The position numbers were made by a program, and so were the translations under genes. Shown here one piece after another: positions 1-9,150 of a DNA stretch of 64,000 nucleotides; within the stretch, counting starts at the first letter, position 1, and the number at the start of each line of letters is the position of its first letter. Under the pieces are notes generated by a model. The model was given only the letters and a program-made list of their open reading frames with translations. It did no database searches and was not told the DNA's origin. This DNA is from Leptospira sp. GIMC2001 (GTDB lineage: Bacteria > Spirochaetota > Leptospiria > Leptospirales > Leptospiraceae), in the NCBI RefSeq assembly GCF_028462125.1, contig NZ_CP115468.1, forward strand, positions 834,001 to 898,000, read 5' to 3'.

Positions 1-2
1 TT

Positions 3-1130
3 GAGATGATTGATAAAGATTGTATACCAAAAATTCCCGCCCGAGGAAGTCTTGGAGCTAGTGGAGATCTAATTCCGCTTTCTGCAATAGGATTGTGTAT
101 AATGGGCGAAGGGGTTTGGTTAGGTGAAGGAGATAAATCTAAAATTTCCGGAATTCCGCGATCTTTGAGACCGAAAGAAGCAATCTCTTTAACTAACGGA
201 ACATCATTTATGAGTGGGTTGCTATCCTATCAGTTGGAAACAGCTCGTGAATATGGCAATCTTATATTAGAGACAATACGATTGTTTACAATGATGTTGC
301 CAGTCTACAAAGACGCTTTTGATCCAGCCTTGAGTGTGTGCAGTCCATCTCAAGGCTTGAATAGAGTCTGTGAATATATTTATCCCTCAATTAACGCACG
401 CACCAAAATAGATGGTGTTCGGATCCAAGATTCCTATGTCATTCGTGCAATACCGGAAATCCTGGGCTGCTATTTCGATAATCTCGATCAGCTAACATCG
501 ATAATAGATTTGGAATTGAATAGTGTCTCCGACAATCCAGTTTACAATGAATCAACAGATAACTTTATCGAGGGGGCTCTTTTCTATGGAAGTCGTATCA
601 GCAATGCGGCGGATCAACTCTGTCTTTCTGTGGTATCACTGTCTTTATGGTTGGAGAGATTGATCCAATTTATCTTAGATCCTAATGAAAATGAAGGTAG
701 GTTGCCATTGATGTTATCATTGCAACCGGGTCGATATGCAGGGCTTGCTGGAGTTGGTCTATTGTGCACTCATTTGGTCGCGGAGATGAGACGAGATTCT
801 AATCCAGGTTCCGTACAGTCTATACCCACCAATGGAGGCAATCAAAACGTTGTTCCTATGGGCGGACTTAGTGTTGTTCGAAATCGAAGACTTATGGGAG
901 ACTTTCGATCGTTGATATCTTGTTATCTTCTGACTCTTCGTCAAATGAGTTTTATATTAAAGAAAGAAGAATTATTTCCAAATGCATTCCAATCAATTCC
1001 ATCTACTTCTAAAATCTCCCATTTGGCTCGCCTATTGGAGATTTCTCCGATTCTCAGCGATAAATCACTTGGATCTGAGATCGGTCTAATAGATGGCTGG
1101 TTGCAAGAGGGTGTTTTTTTCCTTAGATAG
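3..1130 (+). CDS. Aromatic amino-acid ammonia-lyase/aminomutase family protein (5' end missing)
   Basis: A HAL/PAL/TAL-family enzyme with an MIO cofactor, which removes (or moves) the amino group of an aromatic amino acid. The reading frame is open to the window edge. The Ala-Ser-Gly triad that cyclises to MIO lies about 18 residues into the visible part, whereas it lies near residue 142 in full enzymes, so roughly 120-140 residues are missing. Visible family motifs are GSLGASGDL, NGTSFM, QDSYVIR (the Gln, Tyr and Arg of the active site) and VSDNPVY. Near residue 280 the motif GGNQNVVPMG puts Gln where histidase has its catalytic Glu (Glu414 of the Pseudomonas enzyme), as in phenylalanine and tyrosine lyases. 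I therefore do not call it hutH. No other hut genes are near; an XPB-type helicase follows. Confidence 0.85.
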   Translation, partial: EMIDKDCIPKIPARGSLGASGDLIPLSAIGLCIMGEGVWLGEGDKSKISGIPRSLRPKEAISLTNGTSFMSGLLSYQLETAREYGNLILETIRLFTMMLPVYKDAFDPALSVCSPSQGLNRVCEYIYPSINARTKIDGVRIQDSYVIRAIPEILGCYFDNLDQLTSIIDLELNSVSDNPVYNESTDNFIEGALFYGSRISNAADQLCLSVVSLSLWLERLIQFILDPNENEGRLPLMLSLQPGRYAGLAGVGLLCTHLVAEMRRDSNPGSVQSIPTNGGNQNVVPMGGLSVVRNRRLMGDFRSLISCYLLTLRQMSFILKKEELFPNAFQSIPSTSKISHLARLLEISPILSDKSLGSEIGLIDGWLQEGVFFLR

Positions 1131-1187
1131 CTATTGTGGTTGACGCGAGACCCTAGTTTACCAGTCTGGATGGGAAATGGGGGATTT

Positions 1188-2897
1188 ATGAGCAAACCTT
1201 TGATCGTGCAGAGCGATAAAACCATGCTTCTTGAGGTGGACAATCCAGAATTTGAAGCCTGTAGGGACATATTATCCCGATTTGCCGAGCTTGAAAAAAG
1301 CCCGGAATATCTACATACTTATAGAATTTCACCTTTATCTCTTTGGAATGCAGCATCGACCAAGATGACAGCTGAAGAGATCATCGAGGGAATGCAGAAA
1401 TATGCTAGATATGATGTTCCACGTAACATCATAAATGATATAAAAGAACAAATTTCCCGATATGGAAAGGTTAAACTTGTAAAAGAAGAAACTGGCGAAT
1501 TGGTGATCATATCTAATGAGCGCGGATTTTTGCAAGAAATTGGAGCGCATCGTGCGGTTCAGCCTTTCATCGAAACTATTGAGCCAGACAAAATCTTAGT
1601 CAAAAAAGAATACCGTGGCCATATAAAACAAGCGTTAATCAAAATTGGATTTCCAGTCGAAGACCTTGCCGGCTATGACGAAGGCAATAAATATGCGTTC
1701 AATATGAAACCAGTTTCTAAGTCTGGAATCAAATTTGGAATGCGAGATTACCAAAGATCTAGTGTGGAAGCTTTCCATGCTGGTGGCAAAAACGATGGTG
1801 GATCTGGAGTAGTCGTTCTACCTTGTGGTGCTGGCAAGACAATCGTTGGAATGGGTGTCATGCAAATTGTTGGTGCAGAGACATTGATTCTTGTTACGAA
1901 CACATTGTCCATTCGTCAATGGAAGAATGAAATTATTGACAAAACAGATATTCCAGAAGAAGACATCGGAGAATATTCAGGTGAAGTAAAAGATATTAAA
2001 CCGATTACTATTGCGACATACAATATTCTCACACATAGAAAGAAAAAGGGTGGGGACTTTACTCACTTTCATCTATTTAGTGCTAAGAATTGGGGATTGA
2101 TTGTCTATGATGAAGTGCATCTTTTACCTGCACCAGTATTCAGAATGACTTCTGAACTTCAATCGAAGAGAAGGCTCGGACTTACAGCGACTCTCGTCCG
2201 AGAAGATGGATTGGAGGAAGATGTATTCTCGCTTATCGGACCAAAGAAATTTGATGTCCCATGGAAAGAATTAGAAGCGAAGTCGTGGATTGCGGAAGCT
2301 AAATGTGTTGAGATCCGTGTTCCTATGGAAGAAGATCTTAGACTAAAATACAGTGTCGCTGATGATCGAGAGAAATTTCGTCTAGCATCTGAGAACCCGG
2401 AGAAATTACGTGGGATCAGATACATCATTCAAAAACACAAAAACTCTCATCTACTTGTCATTGGTCAGTATATCAATCAACTTGAAGTGATCGCTGAGAC
2501 TTTCAAAATTCCTTTGATTACCGGCAAGACTCCGTTAGGTGAGAGGCAGGAATTGTACCAAGCTTTTCGATCGGGCGAGATTCGCCAGTTGGTTGTAAGT
2601 AAGGTCGCTAACTTTTCCATTGACTTACCAGATGCGAATATTGCCATTCAAGTTTCTGGAACATTTGGATCTAGACAAGAAGAAGCACAGCGCTTGGGTC
2701 GAATCCTCAGACCAAAATCGGTAGATAATACAGCCGTATTCTATTCATTGATCTCAAGGGATACAAATGAAGAAAGATTTGGTCAGAACAGACAATTATT
2801 TCTAACAGAACAAGGTTATGAATACCAGATCTATACTTTGGATCAATTTGCCGAATCTCTCGATAATAAACCAGAGGAAGAGGCCGTCTCGGTCTAA
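1188..2897 (+). CDS. XPB/Rad25-type superfamily 2 DNA helicase
   Basis: A DNA-dependent ATPase/helicase of the bacterial XPB family, presumed to act in DNA repair or transcription-coupled opening. An N-terminal XPB-specific region (about residues 1-180) is followed by two RecA-like lobes. Walker A is PCGAGKT near residue 212, the Walker B/DEAH-type box is DEVH near residue 307, motif III is TAT, the XPB hallmark RED occurs in LVREDG, and motif VI is QRLGRILRPK. The frame opens with a TTG at 1134, but the ATG at 1188 has a GGGGG Shine-Dalgarno stretch just upstream and the extra 18 residues do not look like protein, so the ATG is preferred (569 residues). It lies 57 bases after the lyase and 25 bases before an aminotransferase on the same strand. 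Confidence 0.9.
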   Translation: MSKPLIVQSDKTMLLEVDNPEFEACRDILSRFAELEKSPEYLHTYRISPLSLWNAASTKMTAEEIIEGMQKYARYDVPRNIINDIKEQISRYGKVKLVKEETGELVIISNERGFLQEIGAHRAVQPFIETIEPDKILVKKEYRGHIKQALIKIGFPVEDLAGYDEGNKYAFNMKPVSKSGIKFGMRDYQRSSVEAFHAGGKNDGGSGVVVLPCGAGKTIVGMGVMQIVGAETLILVTNTLSIRQWKNEIIDKTDIPEEDIGEYSGEVKDIKPITIATYNILTHRKKKGGDFTHFHLFSAKNWGLIVYDEVHLLPAPVFRMTSELQSKRRLGLTATLVREDGLEEDVFSLIGPKKFDVPWKELEAKSWIAEAKCVEIRVPMEEDLRLKYSVADDREKFRLASENPEKLRGIRYIIQKHKNSHLLVIGQYINQLEVIAETFKIPLITGKTPLGERQELYQAFRSGEIRQLVVSKVANFSIDLPDANIAIQVSGTFGSRQEEAQRLGRILRPKSVDNTAVFYSLISRDTNEERFGQNRQLFLTEQGYEYQIYTLDQFAESLDNKPEEEAVSV

Positions 2898-2922
2898 TAA
2901 AAAGAAAGTAAAAGGAAACTAA

Positions 2923-4164
2923 ATGAAGTTAGTTGCTAGACGTCTAGATGTAGTTGAGCCTTCTCCGACACTTGCTATCACTGCAAAAGCAAATGCATTG
3001 AAAGCGAGTGGTGTGGATGTTATTGGTTTTGGTGCTGGGGAACCAGATTTTGATACTCCTGACCATATTAAGGTCGCGGCAAAGAAAGCAATGGACCTGG
3101 GCAAAACCAAATACACTCCTGTCTCTGGAACGGTCGGACTCAAAGAAGCCATTTTAGCTAAGTTCAAGAAAGAGAATGGACTCGATTATGAGAAAAATCA
3201 AGTCATAGTTGGAACTGGAGGCAAACAGGTTATTTACAACTTCTTTATGGCAACATTGAATCCAGGAGACGAGGTAATTATACCAGCGCCTTACTGGGTC
3301 AGTTATGCAGATATTGTTCGTCTTGCCGAAGGTGTTCCTGTCATCGTTTCAACCACTCCAGAATCTAACTTTCAAATTACGCCAGTTCAGTTAGAGGCAA
3401 ATATTACACCAAGAACGAAAGTTTTTATTTTCAATTCTCCTTCAAATCCTACTGGGGCTGCCTATTCCAAAAAAGATGTCCAGGCACTATGCGATATATT
3501 AGTAAATCATGATATTATTACTTTGAGTGATGATATATATGAGAAAATTATTTATGACGGCTTGGAATTTTGCAATCCTGCAATGATAAGCCAAGCTATG
3601 AAAGAGAAAACTTTTATTGTAAACGGTGTATCAAAAGCCTATTCGATGACAGGTTGGAGAATAGGCTATGGAGTGGGTAATGCAGAGATTGTCAAGAATA
3701 TGGATACTATGCAAGGTCAATCAACTTCTAATGCATCTTCTATATCTCAAGCAGCTGCTGAAGAAGCACTAAAAGCCGATCAAGATTGTGTTGAGACAAT
3801 GCGAATTGCTTTTGATAAAAGAAGAAAATTGATAGTCGACCTACTCAATGAGATCCCTGGTATTCAATGTAATCTTCCGCAAGGTGCATTCTATGCTTTT
3901 CCTTATATTGATGGGGTATATTCTTTGCCGAAATTTCAAGCAATATTGAATTCAGAAGCGAATGCAAAATCAGATAAGAAGAATAGTTCACCAAACAAAA
4001 GCACTGTTTTTTGTGATATATTGTTGAATAAATACAATGTTGCTGCTGTACCAGGTATAGCATTTGGTGATGACAACGCTCTAAGATTATCGTATGCTCT
4101 CGGTGAAGACGATATTCGAAAGGGAGTTGAAAGAATAAAGAAAATGGTTTCGGATTTGTCTTGA
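2923..4164 (+). CDS. aspC: Aspartate aminotransferase (class I, PLP-dependent)
   Basis: A fold-type I aminotransferase, probably interconverting aspartate and oxaloacetate with glutamate and 2-oxoglutarate in the cytoplasm. The PLP-binding Lys sits in SKAYSMTGWR near residue 239, and the conserved SPSNPTG segment and GFGAGEPDF N-terminal motif are typical of the AAT-Ib group. The 413 residues are slightly longer than usual; a polar insert around residues 340-365 (Lys, Asn and Ser rich) explains this. Start: ATG with AAAGGA seven bases upstream. It may form a unit with the helicase, 25 bases away. Prephenate or other keto-acid substrates are possible, so the symbol is a family-level guess. Confidence 0.85.
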   Translation: MKLVARRLDVVEPSPTLAITAKANALKASGVDVIGFGAGEPDFDTPDHIKVAAKKAMDLGKTKYTPVSGTVGLKEAILAKFKKENGLDYEKNQVIVGTGGKQVIYNFFMATLNPGDEVIIPAPYWVSYADIVRLAEGVPVIVSTTPESNFQITPVQLEANITPRTKVFIFNSPSNPTGAAYSKKDVQALCDILVNHDIITLSDDIYEKIIYDGLEFCNPAMISQAMKEKTFIVNGVSKAYSMTGWRIGYGVGNAEIVKNMDTMQGQSTSNASSISQAAAEEALKADQDCVETMRIAFDKRRKLIVDLLNEIPGIQCNLPQGAFYAFPYIDGVYSLPKFQAILNSEANAKSDKKNSSPNKSTVFCDILLNKYNVAAVPGIAFGDDNALRLSYALGEDDIRKGVERIKKMVSDLS

Positions 4165-4168
4165 AGTT

Positions 4169-5293
4169 TTGAGAGCAAGTAAATGTAAAAATTTGGTATT
4201 TTGGTTTGGCCTAAATAAATGGGTATGCAGATTAAAATATTCGAATCTTTGCATTTTAATCAATCTTATTCTTGTTATTGGGGGATTCCAATCACTTCAT
4301 AGCGAAGAACTTCCTTCAGAATATCAGGTTCATATACGAAGCTATTCTGTTCCCCTCTACCTAAGTCCTGATAAAAAATCCGAAGTCATAGCCGTTCTGC
4401 CATATGGGCATTCTGTCAATTGGGATGGAGAATATTTGCTGGATCCCAGTAAGCAATGGATTCCTGTAAAAGAAAAGAATGGATTAGCTGGGTTTTTGAT
4501 GAGATCCCAGACCATTGTTTACAAAAGACAAAAACGGTTTGAGGTGTTATCCAAAGAAGTTGATCGCCAAATTCAATTTATCTCTTCATTGAAGAAAGAA
4601 GCTGATGTAACAAACTCTCGGTTGCTTGAGTCCGCAATTCAATTAACAGATTTCCTTTTTGATTCAGTAAGTGAAGCAAACTATTCAGGAGATCAATTTT
4701 TATATTTAAAAGCAAGAGCGGGAGAAAGTCTTGCGATTACAGCAATCCATATCAATGAGCGAGATCATGTTGATTTTATTTCTAGATACAATAACTTTAT
4801 GACAAAAGTTGCAGATTCGGAATCAAGCATAGTTCGATTGGATCAGAACTATTTTTGGAAATATGCATCTTTATATCAAAATTTGAAATCAGGGCAGCTG
4901 TCCGCTGAATTAGCAATCGAATATACACCTGATCCTAATTGTGATAAAGAGCCATCTTGTTATTTAGAATATCTTACTGATACATACTTACGTTATTTAC
5001 TGATTTATCCATTTGGAAGAAAATCTAAATCCTATCAAACTTTAGTCACGAAATTGTTAAATGATTACACGAGGGACTTTGATCAAGTTCGATGTTTTCC
5101 CCCATCACCGCCATCTATGTATAAGAAAATCGAAGACTTCAAGAATCGAATGAAAAAAATATTAGATACCTATTCAACTAAAGATCAAATTACAGATCAA
5201 TCCAGTCGATCATTCAAAAATAAATATCCATGGTATGTAAATTGGAAATTATCAATTCAAAAAATTGAAAAGGAATGCTTTCCTAGAATATGA
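4169..5293 (+). CDS. Exported protein with N-terminal SH3-like domain
   Basis: Function unknown. A hydrophobic stretch (ILINLILVIGGFQ) followed by SEELPS looks like a signal peptide, so the protein is probably periplasmic. After it, residues about 50-115 resemble a bacterial SH3 (SH3b) module: VPLYLSPDKKSEVIAVLPYG, then GLAGFL. The remaining 250 residues are mostly helical with no motif I recognise and contain a few Cys (CDKEPSC, RCFPPSP, KECFP). The frame begins with a TTG at 4169, four bases after the aminotransferase stop; a second TTG at 4193 would give a more typical signal peptide, and no ATG is available. The stop overlaps the next gene's start by four bases (ATGA), so translation is probably coupled. 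Confidence 0.65.
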   Translation: MRASKCKNLVFWFGLNKWVCRLKYSNLCILINLILVIGGFQSLHSEELPSEYQVHIRSYSVPLYLSPDKKSEVIAVLPYGHSVNWDGEYLLDPSKQWIPVKEKNGLAGFLMRSQTIVYKRQKRFEVLSKEVDRQIQFISSLKKEADVTNSRLLESAIQLTDFLFDSVSEANYSGDQFLYLKARAGESLAITAIHINERDHVDFISRYNNFMTKVADSESSIVRLDQNYFWKYASLYQNLKSGQLSAELAIEYTPDPNCDKEPSCYLEYLTDTYLRYLLIYPFGRKSKSYQTLVTKLLNDYTRDFDQVRCFPPSPPSMYKKIEDFKNRMKKILDTYSTKDQITDQSSRSFKNKYPWYVNWKLSIQKIEKECFPRI

Positions 5294-6153
5294 GTTTATT
5301 TTTCAAATTGTATTTTAACAATAGCGAGGTTGATTCACCTGAATTTATAAAAACTTCGAAGCATCCGATTGTAATTCTTCATGGGCTATTTGGATCATCA
5401 AAAAACTGGGTAAGCGTCGCAAAAAATTTATCTAAAGATCGATTAGTTTATTCTTTAGATTTGCGCAACCATGGAAATTCACCACATTATTCAAGTCATA
5501 CGTTGAATGACATGGTTGAGGATTTAAGAGAATTCTTGATTGAGAATAATATTTTAAAACCGATAGTGCTTGGGCATTCTATGGGTGGTCTTGTTGCCAT
5601 GTTATATTTTTTAAAATCTAGATCAGAGCTTGGAGCTGATGTATCTGGTAGAAGTCTTGCGGATTTATGCGGAATTATCATTCAAGATATTGCTCCCAGA
5701 CATTACCAATTTCAATATGAAAGGGAAGTTGAAGCAATGAGCCTAGATGTTTCGAAAGCAAATTCAAGGCAAGAAATTGACAATCTTATGAAAGAAATTG
5801 TTCCGAATACTTTTATTCGACAGTTTTTACTAATGAATCTTGAACGAAAAGAAATTCAATCACCAAATGAGAGTAATTACTATTGGAAATTGAACTTACC
5901 TGCGATAGTAGGAGATCGAAAATTATTTTCCAGTAATTTTGAGCTATTTAACCCTGTCCATGATTCTGGAGTATTGTTCATGTTAGGCAGTAATTCTGAA
6001 TACATGGAACCCCAGGATAGACCTTTAATGCAGAAGTTTTTCCCAAACGCGACGATAGTTGAAATTGAGGGTGGTGGACATTACATTCATTATACTCACG
6101 CTAATGAATTTATTTCTAATATTATGAAATGGCTAGAATTGAAGAATATTTGA
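5290..6153 (+). CDS. Alpha/beta-fold hydrolase (esterase-like)
   Basis: A cytoplasmic alpha/beta hydrolase resembling YbfF-type esterases. The oxyanion-hole motif is HGLFGSSKNW (residues about 30-39), the nucleophile elbow is GHSMGG with Ser near residue 97, and the catalytic His is in GGGHYIHYT near the C terminus. A long cap-like insertion lies between the elbow and the C-terminal strands. The substrate cannot be read from the sequence. The ATG overlaps the stop of the preceding SH3-like gene, suggesting co-expression. Length (287 residues) is normal for the family. Confidence 0.85.
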   Translation: MSLFFKLYFNNSEVDSPEFIKTSKHPIVILHGLFGSSKNWVSVAKNLSKDRLVYSLDLRNHGNSPHYSSHTLNDMVEDLREFLIENNILKPIVLGHSMGGLVAMLYFLKSRSELGADVSGRSLADLCGIIIQDIAPRHYQFQYEREVEAMSLDVSKANSRQEIDNLMKEIVPNTFIRQFLLMNLERKEIQSPNESNYYWKLNLPAIVGDRKLFSSNFELFNPVHDSGVLFMLGSNSEYMEPQDRPLMQKFFPNATIVEIEGGGHYIHYTHANEFISNIMKWLELKNI

Positions 6154-6183
6154 TTCATTAGGTCGATTTGTGGTAAACTTTGG

Positions 6184-6205
6184 AAATACCTTATCAGGGG
6201 TATTT
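6184..6205 (+). promoter_or_regulatory. Stem-loop covering the ribosome-binding site of the DUF1564 gene
   Basis: AAATACC (6184-6190) can pair with GGTATTT (6199-6205). The loop and 3' arm include the GGGG that is the only plausible Shine-Dalgarno sequence for the ATG at 6208. A run of five Ts follows the GC pairs, so the element could also act as a weak terminator for the upstream hydrolase gene. Confidence 0.4.
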
Positions 6206-6207
6206 TT

Positions 6208-6798
6208 ATGGATTTTGATTATAAATCAGGGGAAGTTGTTTTCGAATCTGAGCCAGTATCTGAGATTGAACTTTTCCCAAACATTGAGCCCGTTGTGACA
6301 ATATTATTAGAGCCTTATTTAGAAAGGCGGTTTCGTGAATTGTCAAAGTTAAATGGTGGGAATCGATTATTTTTCCATAAGCTTGTATTGAAGTATTCCT
6401 CGCTCGTCCAACCAAATGGAATATTTCCGGAATCAAAGAGTGATCGAACGGTGTATCAAGTTAAAGGTGAGTATACGCGATTGAATTTTCGACCTATGTC
6501 TACTGATTGGGCTACTATTGGTTTGCTAGCCTTGAGTTTAGGTGTGTCGCGTTGTCTTTTGATTAAGTGGATGTTGGATATGGAGGTAATGGATTCAAAA
6601 TCTGATGGAGTTCCTACAAAATCTCGTCCTCACAACATAACCATCCTCAAACTTCACCTAAACTCCGGCAAAAAAAAATTGACTCGCAGGCTCAAAAAAC
6701 TGCGAATATATAAATACCCAACAAATTATCAGGAAATAGCCCGGCGCAAACAGTATTTCTCAAAATATTCCAGTCATATTCCGAGGGATCCAGATTAA
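6208..6798 (+). CDS. DUF1564-family protein
   Basis: Resembles DUF1564, a paralogous family known to me from Leptospira only and of unknown function. The diagnostic part is the middle: a YQVKG strand, RLNFRP, then DWATIGLLALSLGVSRCLL, matching the family pattern in which a strand-like segment precedes Trp, a small helix and a GVSRC motif. This arrangement recalls ribbon-helix-helix DNA-binding proteins, but that is inference. The N-terminal 60 residues and the basic C terminus (KKKLTRRLKKLRIYK) are less conserved. The ATG at 6208 is preceded by GGGG within a hairpin. It stands alone, 54 bases after the hydrolase gene and 55 before a YihY-type gene. Confidence 0.65.
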   Translation: MDFDYKSGEVVFESEPVSEIELFPNIEPVVTILLEPYLERRFRELSKLNGGNRLFFHKLVLKYSSLVQPNGIFPESKSDRTVYQVKGEYTRLNFRPMSTDWATIGLLALSLGVSRCLLIKWMLDMEVMDSKSDGVPTKSRPHNITILKLHLNSGKKKLTRRLKKLRIYKYPTNYQEIARRKQYFSKYSSHIPRDPD

Positions 6799-6853
6799 AC
6801 CAAATGAATGCACACCATAATCCATCATACAAATCCCTTAATCAAATAGAACA

Positions 6854-7696
6854 TTGAAAAAAATTATTAGGTTCATTCAACTAATCAGAGTTACCGATAT
6901 CCACGGACTTGCGTCCGAGGTTTCATTTACATTCCTGATTACTCTTTTCCCATTAATCGTCGTGTTTGTAAGTCTTCTAAGTATATTCCAAGATTCAAAA
7001 ACAATTAATCTATTAACAGAACAAGTTGGAAAAATTCTACCGGATCCTATTTTTCTTCCCATAGAAAAAAGTGTCGCAAATCTAACGAAAATTAAAAGCT
7101 TCAAAGCCTTTGCTCTCAGTTTAATTTTTTCAATCTTTACTGGATTCACAATATTTGCCTCAGTTTCCAAATCGATTCGTAAAATTTACGGACTAAAGGA
7201 ATCAGTTCCTCTTTATAAATCGATCTTGGTATCTATGAAATTATTTGCAATTTCGGCAATAATATTTATTATATTATCATATTTGATATATGGAATGTAC
7301 ACCATGGAAGGTTTTTTATTTAAAAAGTGGAAGTTCACTTATTTGAGAAAAAATCCAGAATTTTTTATCGCGCCAGTCAGCCTAATTTTTCTATCATTTC
7401 TATTCGCAACTATTTATCGACTCGCATCACATAAGAAAATACCATGGAAGTTTCATTGGTTCGGAGGTATTCTTGCAAGTATGCTATGGGTTCCAGTGAG
7501 CCTTGGTTTCCAATGGTATCTCCAATTCAAAAATTTAACAGTAAATTACAGTTATGCATATGATCTGATCTCCAAGATGGTTGTCTTAATGCTCTACACA
7601 TATTTAAGTTTTACTTTTTTTCTATGGGGTGCTGTCTGGAACCGCGTGGGCTTTGAACGAAAGCGATTCCCTTTGAAATATGCTCCTAAGTCATAG
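6854..7696 (+). CDS. YihY/BrkB-family inner-membrane protein
   Basis: An integral membrane protein of the YihY (formerly BrkB or RNase BN) family; its role is unresolved. The N terminus has the family signature of an amphipathic helix followed by ASEVSFTFLITLFPLIVVFVS. There are about six membrane spans, and the last third contains WKFHWFGGILASMLW and SYAYDLISKMVVLMLYTYLS, which fit the conserved GSxYG-type region in degenerate form. The start is a TTG at 6854 with only weak upstream purines; no in-frame ATG exists near it. At 280 residues it is within the family range. Its 3' end overlaps the convergent symporter gene by six bases. Confidence 0.8.
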   Translation: MKKIIRFIQLIRVTDIHGLASEVSFTFLITLFPLIVVFVSLLSIFQDSKTINLLTEQVGKILPDPIFLPIEKSVANLTKIKSFKAFALSLIFSIFTGFTIFASVSKSIRKIYGLKESVPLYKSILVSMKLFAISAIIFIILSYLIYGMYTMEGFLFKKWKFTYLRKNPEFFIAPVSLIFLSFLFATIYRLASHKKIPWKFHWFGGILASMLWVPVSLGFQWYLQFKNLTVNYSYAYDLISKMVVLMLYTYLSFTFFLWGAVWNRVGFERKRFPLKYAPKS

Positions 7697-9124
7697 ACGC
7701 TTGGTACGAATTTTTATAAAACCAAATCCTAAACCGTAAATAAAATTGAAAGCTAATATACCTAAACCAACCATCCATGTAAACGGTGCTTGGAATCTAT
7801 AAGTAATTAGAAACAATAGAGCTATACTTAAGAATAACACAACTGGGAAAAAGTTCTTCAATTTCAAATCGGGCTTAGGAATATTTAAAATTTCTAGAAA
7901 AAACAAAGCAACCATTGGTCCAAATACATAAGATGAAAAAGTCAAGCCTAGCTCGACAATACTAGACTTAGTTTTTTCATCTAGAAAAAAGGGCAAAAGA
8001 GAGGATGAAAGTAATATACAACCCCAAAAACCTGTTAGAGCAATTGTAGATATTTTTTTGAGCCAACTAAAATTTAGATCAATCTTTGTAGTAAGAGCTA
8101 AAGAATTTAAAGTACTTGATAAAGTTGACATAGCACTTGCGAAAACTCCTGCAAGTATAAGACCCCTAAATGGCGAAGGGACTGAGTTCACAATGTATTC
8201 AGAAAAAACTCGATTCGGCATACTGGAATTTGGTAAAGCGTGAATCAGGTAGGATCCAATCAGGAGAAATAAAACAAATTGTACAAATACAATAAATCCT
8301 GAACTAATTAACGCTATGCGACTCTCAGCAAGTGATCTGCAAGCAAGTAATCTTTGCACGATCATTTGGTCTGTCCCATGTGAGCCTAGACTCAACAATA
8401 TACCACCTGGTATGGAGAATAGAAAAAAATACGGATCCCAATTGCCATCATCTTTTCGCATGGTGCTGTGAAAAATATTCCAGTTTATTTCAATATTACC
8501 ATAATCCATATAAAGCAATACTATACAGATTATTCCACCAGCTAAATAAATAAAGAACTGAATAAAATCATTCCATACAACTGCCTTAAACCCGCCATAT
8601 GCTGAATAGAAAATAGTTGATAAACTAATAATGATTAAACTGATTATCGATATTTGATCGAAACTGTATTCTTCAGGAAAAAATTGAAATAATAAAAAAG
8701 ATAAAGGAAGGGATGCGGCATAAAGTCTAACCCCATCTGCCAGAATTCGAATTAAAGAAAAAAGAGCAGATAAACTTTTCTGGGAATTTTTACCGAAAAC
8801 ATCTCCTATCCATTCATAAATACTTGTGTATTCTTTTGAAATATATTTAGGTAAAATGTAAATAGCTGAGATGATTCGCCCAATGATCATTCCAATTGCA
8901 AGTGAGAGAAATGAATAATCACCCACATAACTCAATGCTGGAATCCCCAAGAATGTTAGAGTTGATGTCTCTGTAGCAACCAATGATAAACTGAGAACCC
9001 ACCAAGGTATACTTCTACCACCAAGAAAATAATCGTTATTCGACGTTGAATGATTTTTGAAATAGAAACCTAGTCCCATGGTTAGGACAAAAAAAGCTAA
9101 AATGATAATTAGATCGATGTACAA
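7691..9124 (-). CDS. Sodium:solute symporter (SSS family)
   Basis: A 477-residue transporter of the SSS family that couples solute uptake to sodium. It begins with a membrane helix and then the hallmark DYFLGGRSIPWW, followed by LVATETSTLTFLG, which lies in the first core helix. GGFKAVVWNDFIQF and a GTDQMIVQR motif are also typical. About 13 membrane spans can be seen. Substrate is not predictable from sequence. The start is TTG at 9124; AAGG lies about ten bases upstream and no in-frame ATG is close. A CBS-domain gene lies 26 bases upstream on the same strand. Confidence 0.9.
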   Translation of the reverse strand: MYIDLIIILAFFVLTMGLGFYFKNHSTSNNDYFLGGRSIPWWVLSLSLVATETSTLTFLGIPALSYVGDYSFLSLAIGMIIGRIISAIYILPKYISKEYTSIYEWIGDVFGKNSQKSLSALFSLIRILADGVRLYAASLPLSFLLFQFFPEEYSFDQISIISLIIISLSTIFYSAYGGFKAVVWNDFIQFFIYLAGGIICIVLLYMDYGNIEINWNIFHSTMRKDDGNWDPYFFLFSIPGGILLSLGSHGTDQMIVQRLLACRSLAESRIALISSGFIVFVQFVLFLLIGSYLIHALPNSSMPNRVFSEYIVNSVPSPFRGLILAGVFASAMSTLSSTLNSLALTTKIDLNFSWLKKISTIALTGFWGCILLSSSLLPFFLDEKTKSSIVELGLTFSSYVFGPMVALFFLEILNIPKPDLKLKNFFPVVLFLSIALLFLITYRFQAPFTWMVGLGILAFNFIYGLGFGFIKIRTKRL

Positions 9125-9150
9125 AATGAATTTAACCTTAGTTGATCTGA

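Noticed and set aside
55..1130. Annotation of the lyase as histidase (hutH)
   Set aside because: The Glu specific to histidases is Gln here and no other hut genes are near.
941..1270. 109-codon minus-strand frame across the lyase-helicase junction
   Set aside because: Shadow of two well-supported plus-strand genes; no motif or ribosome site.
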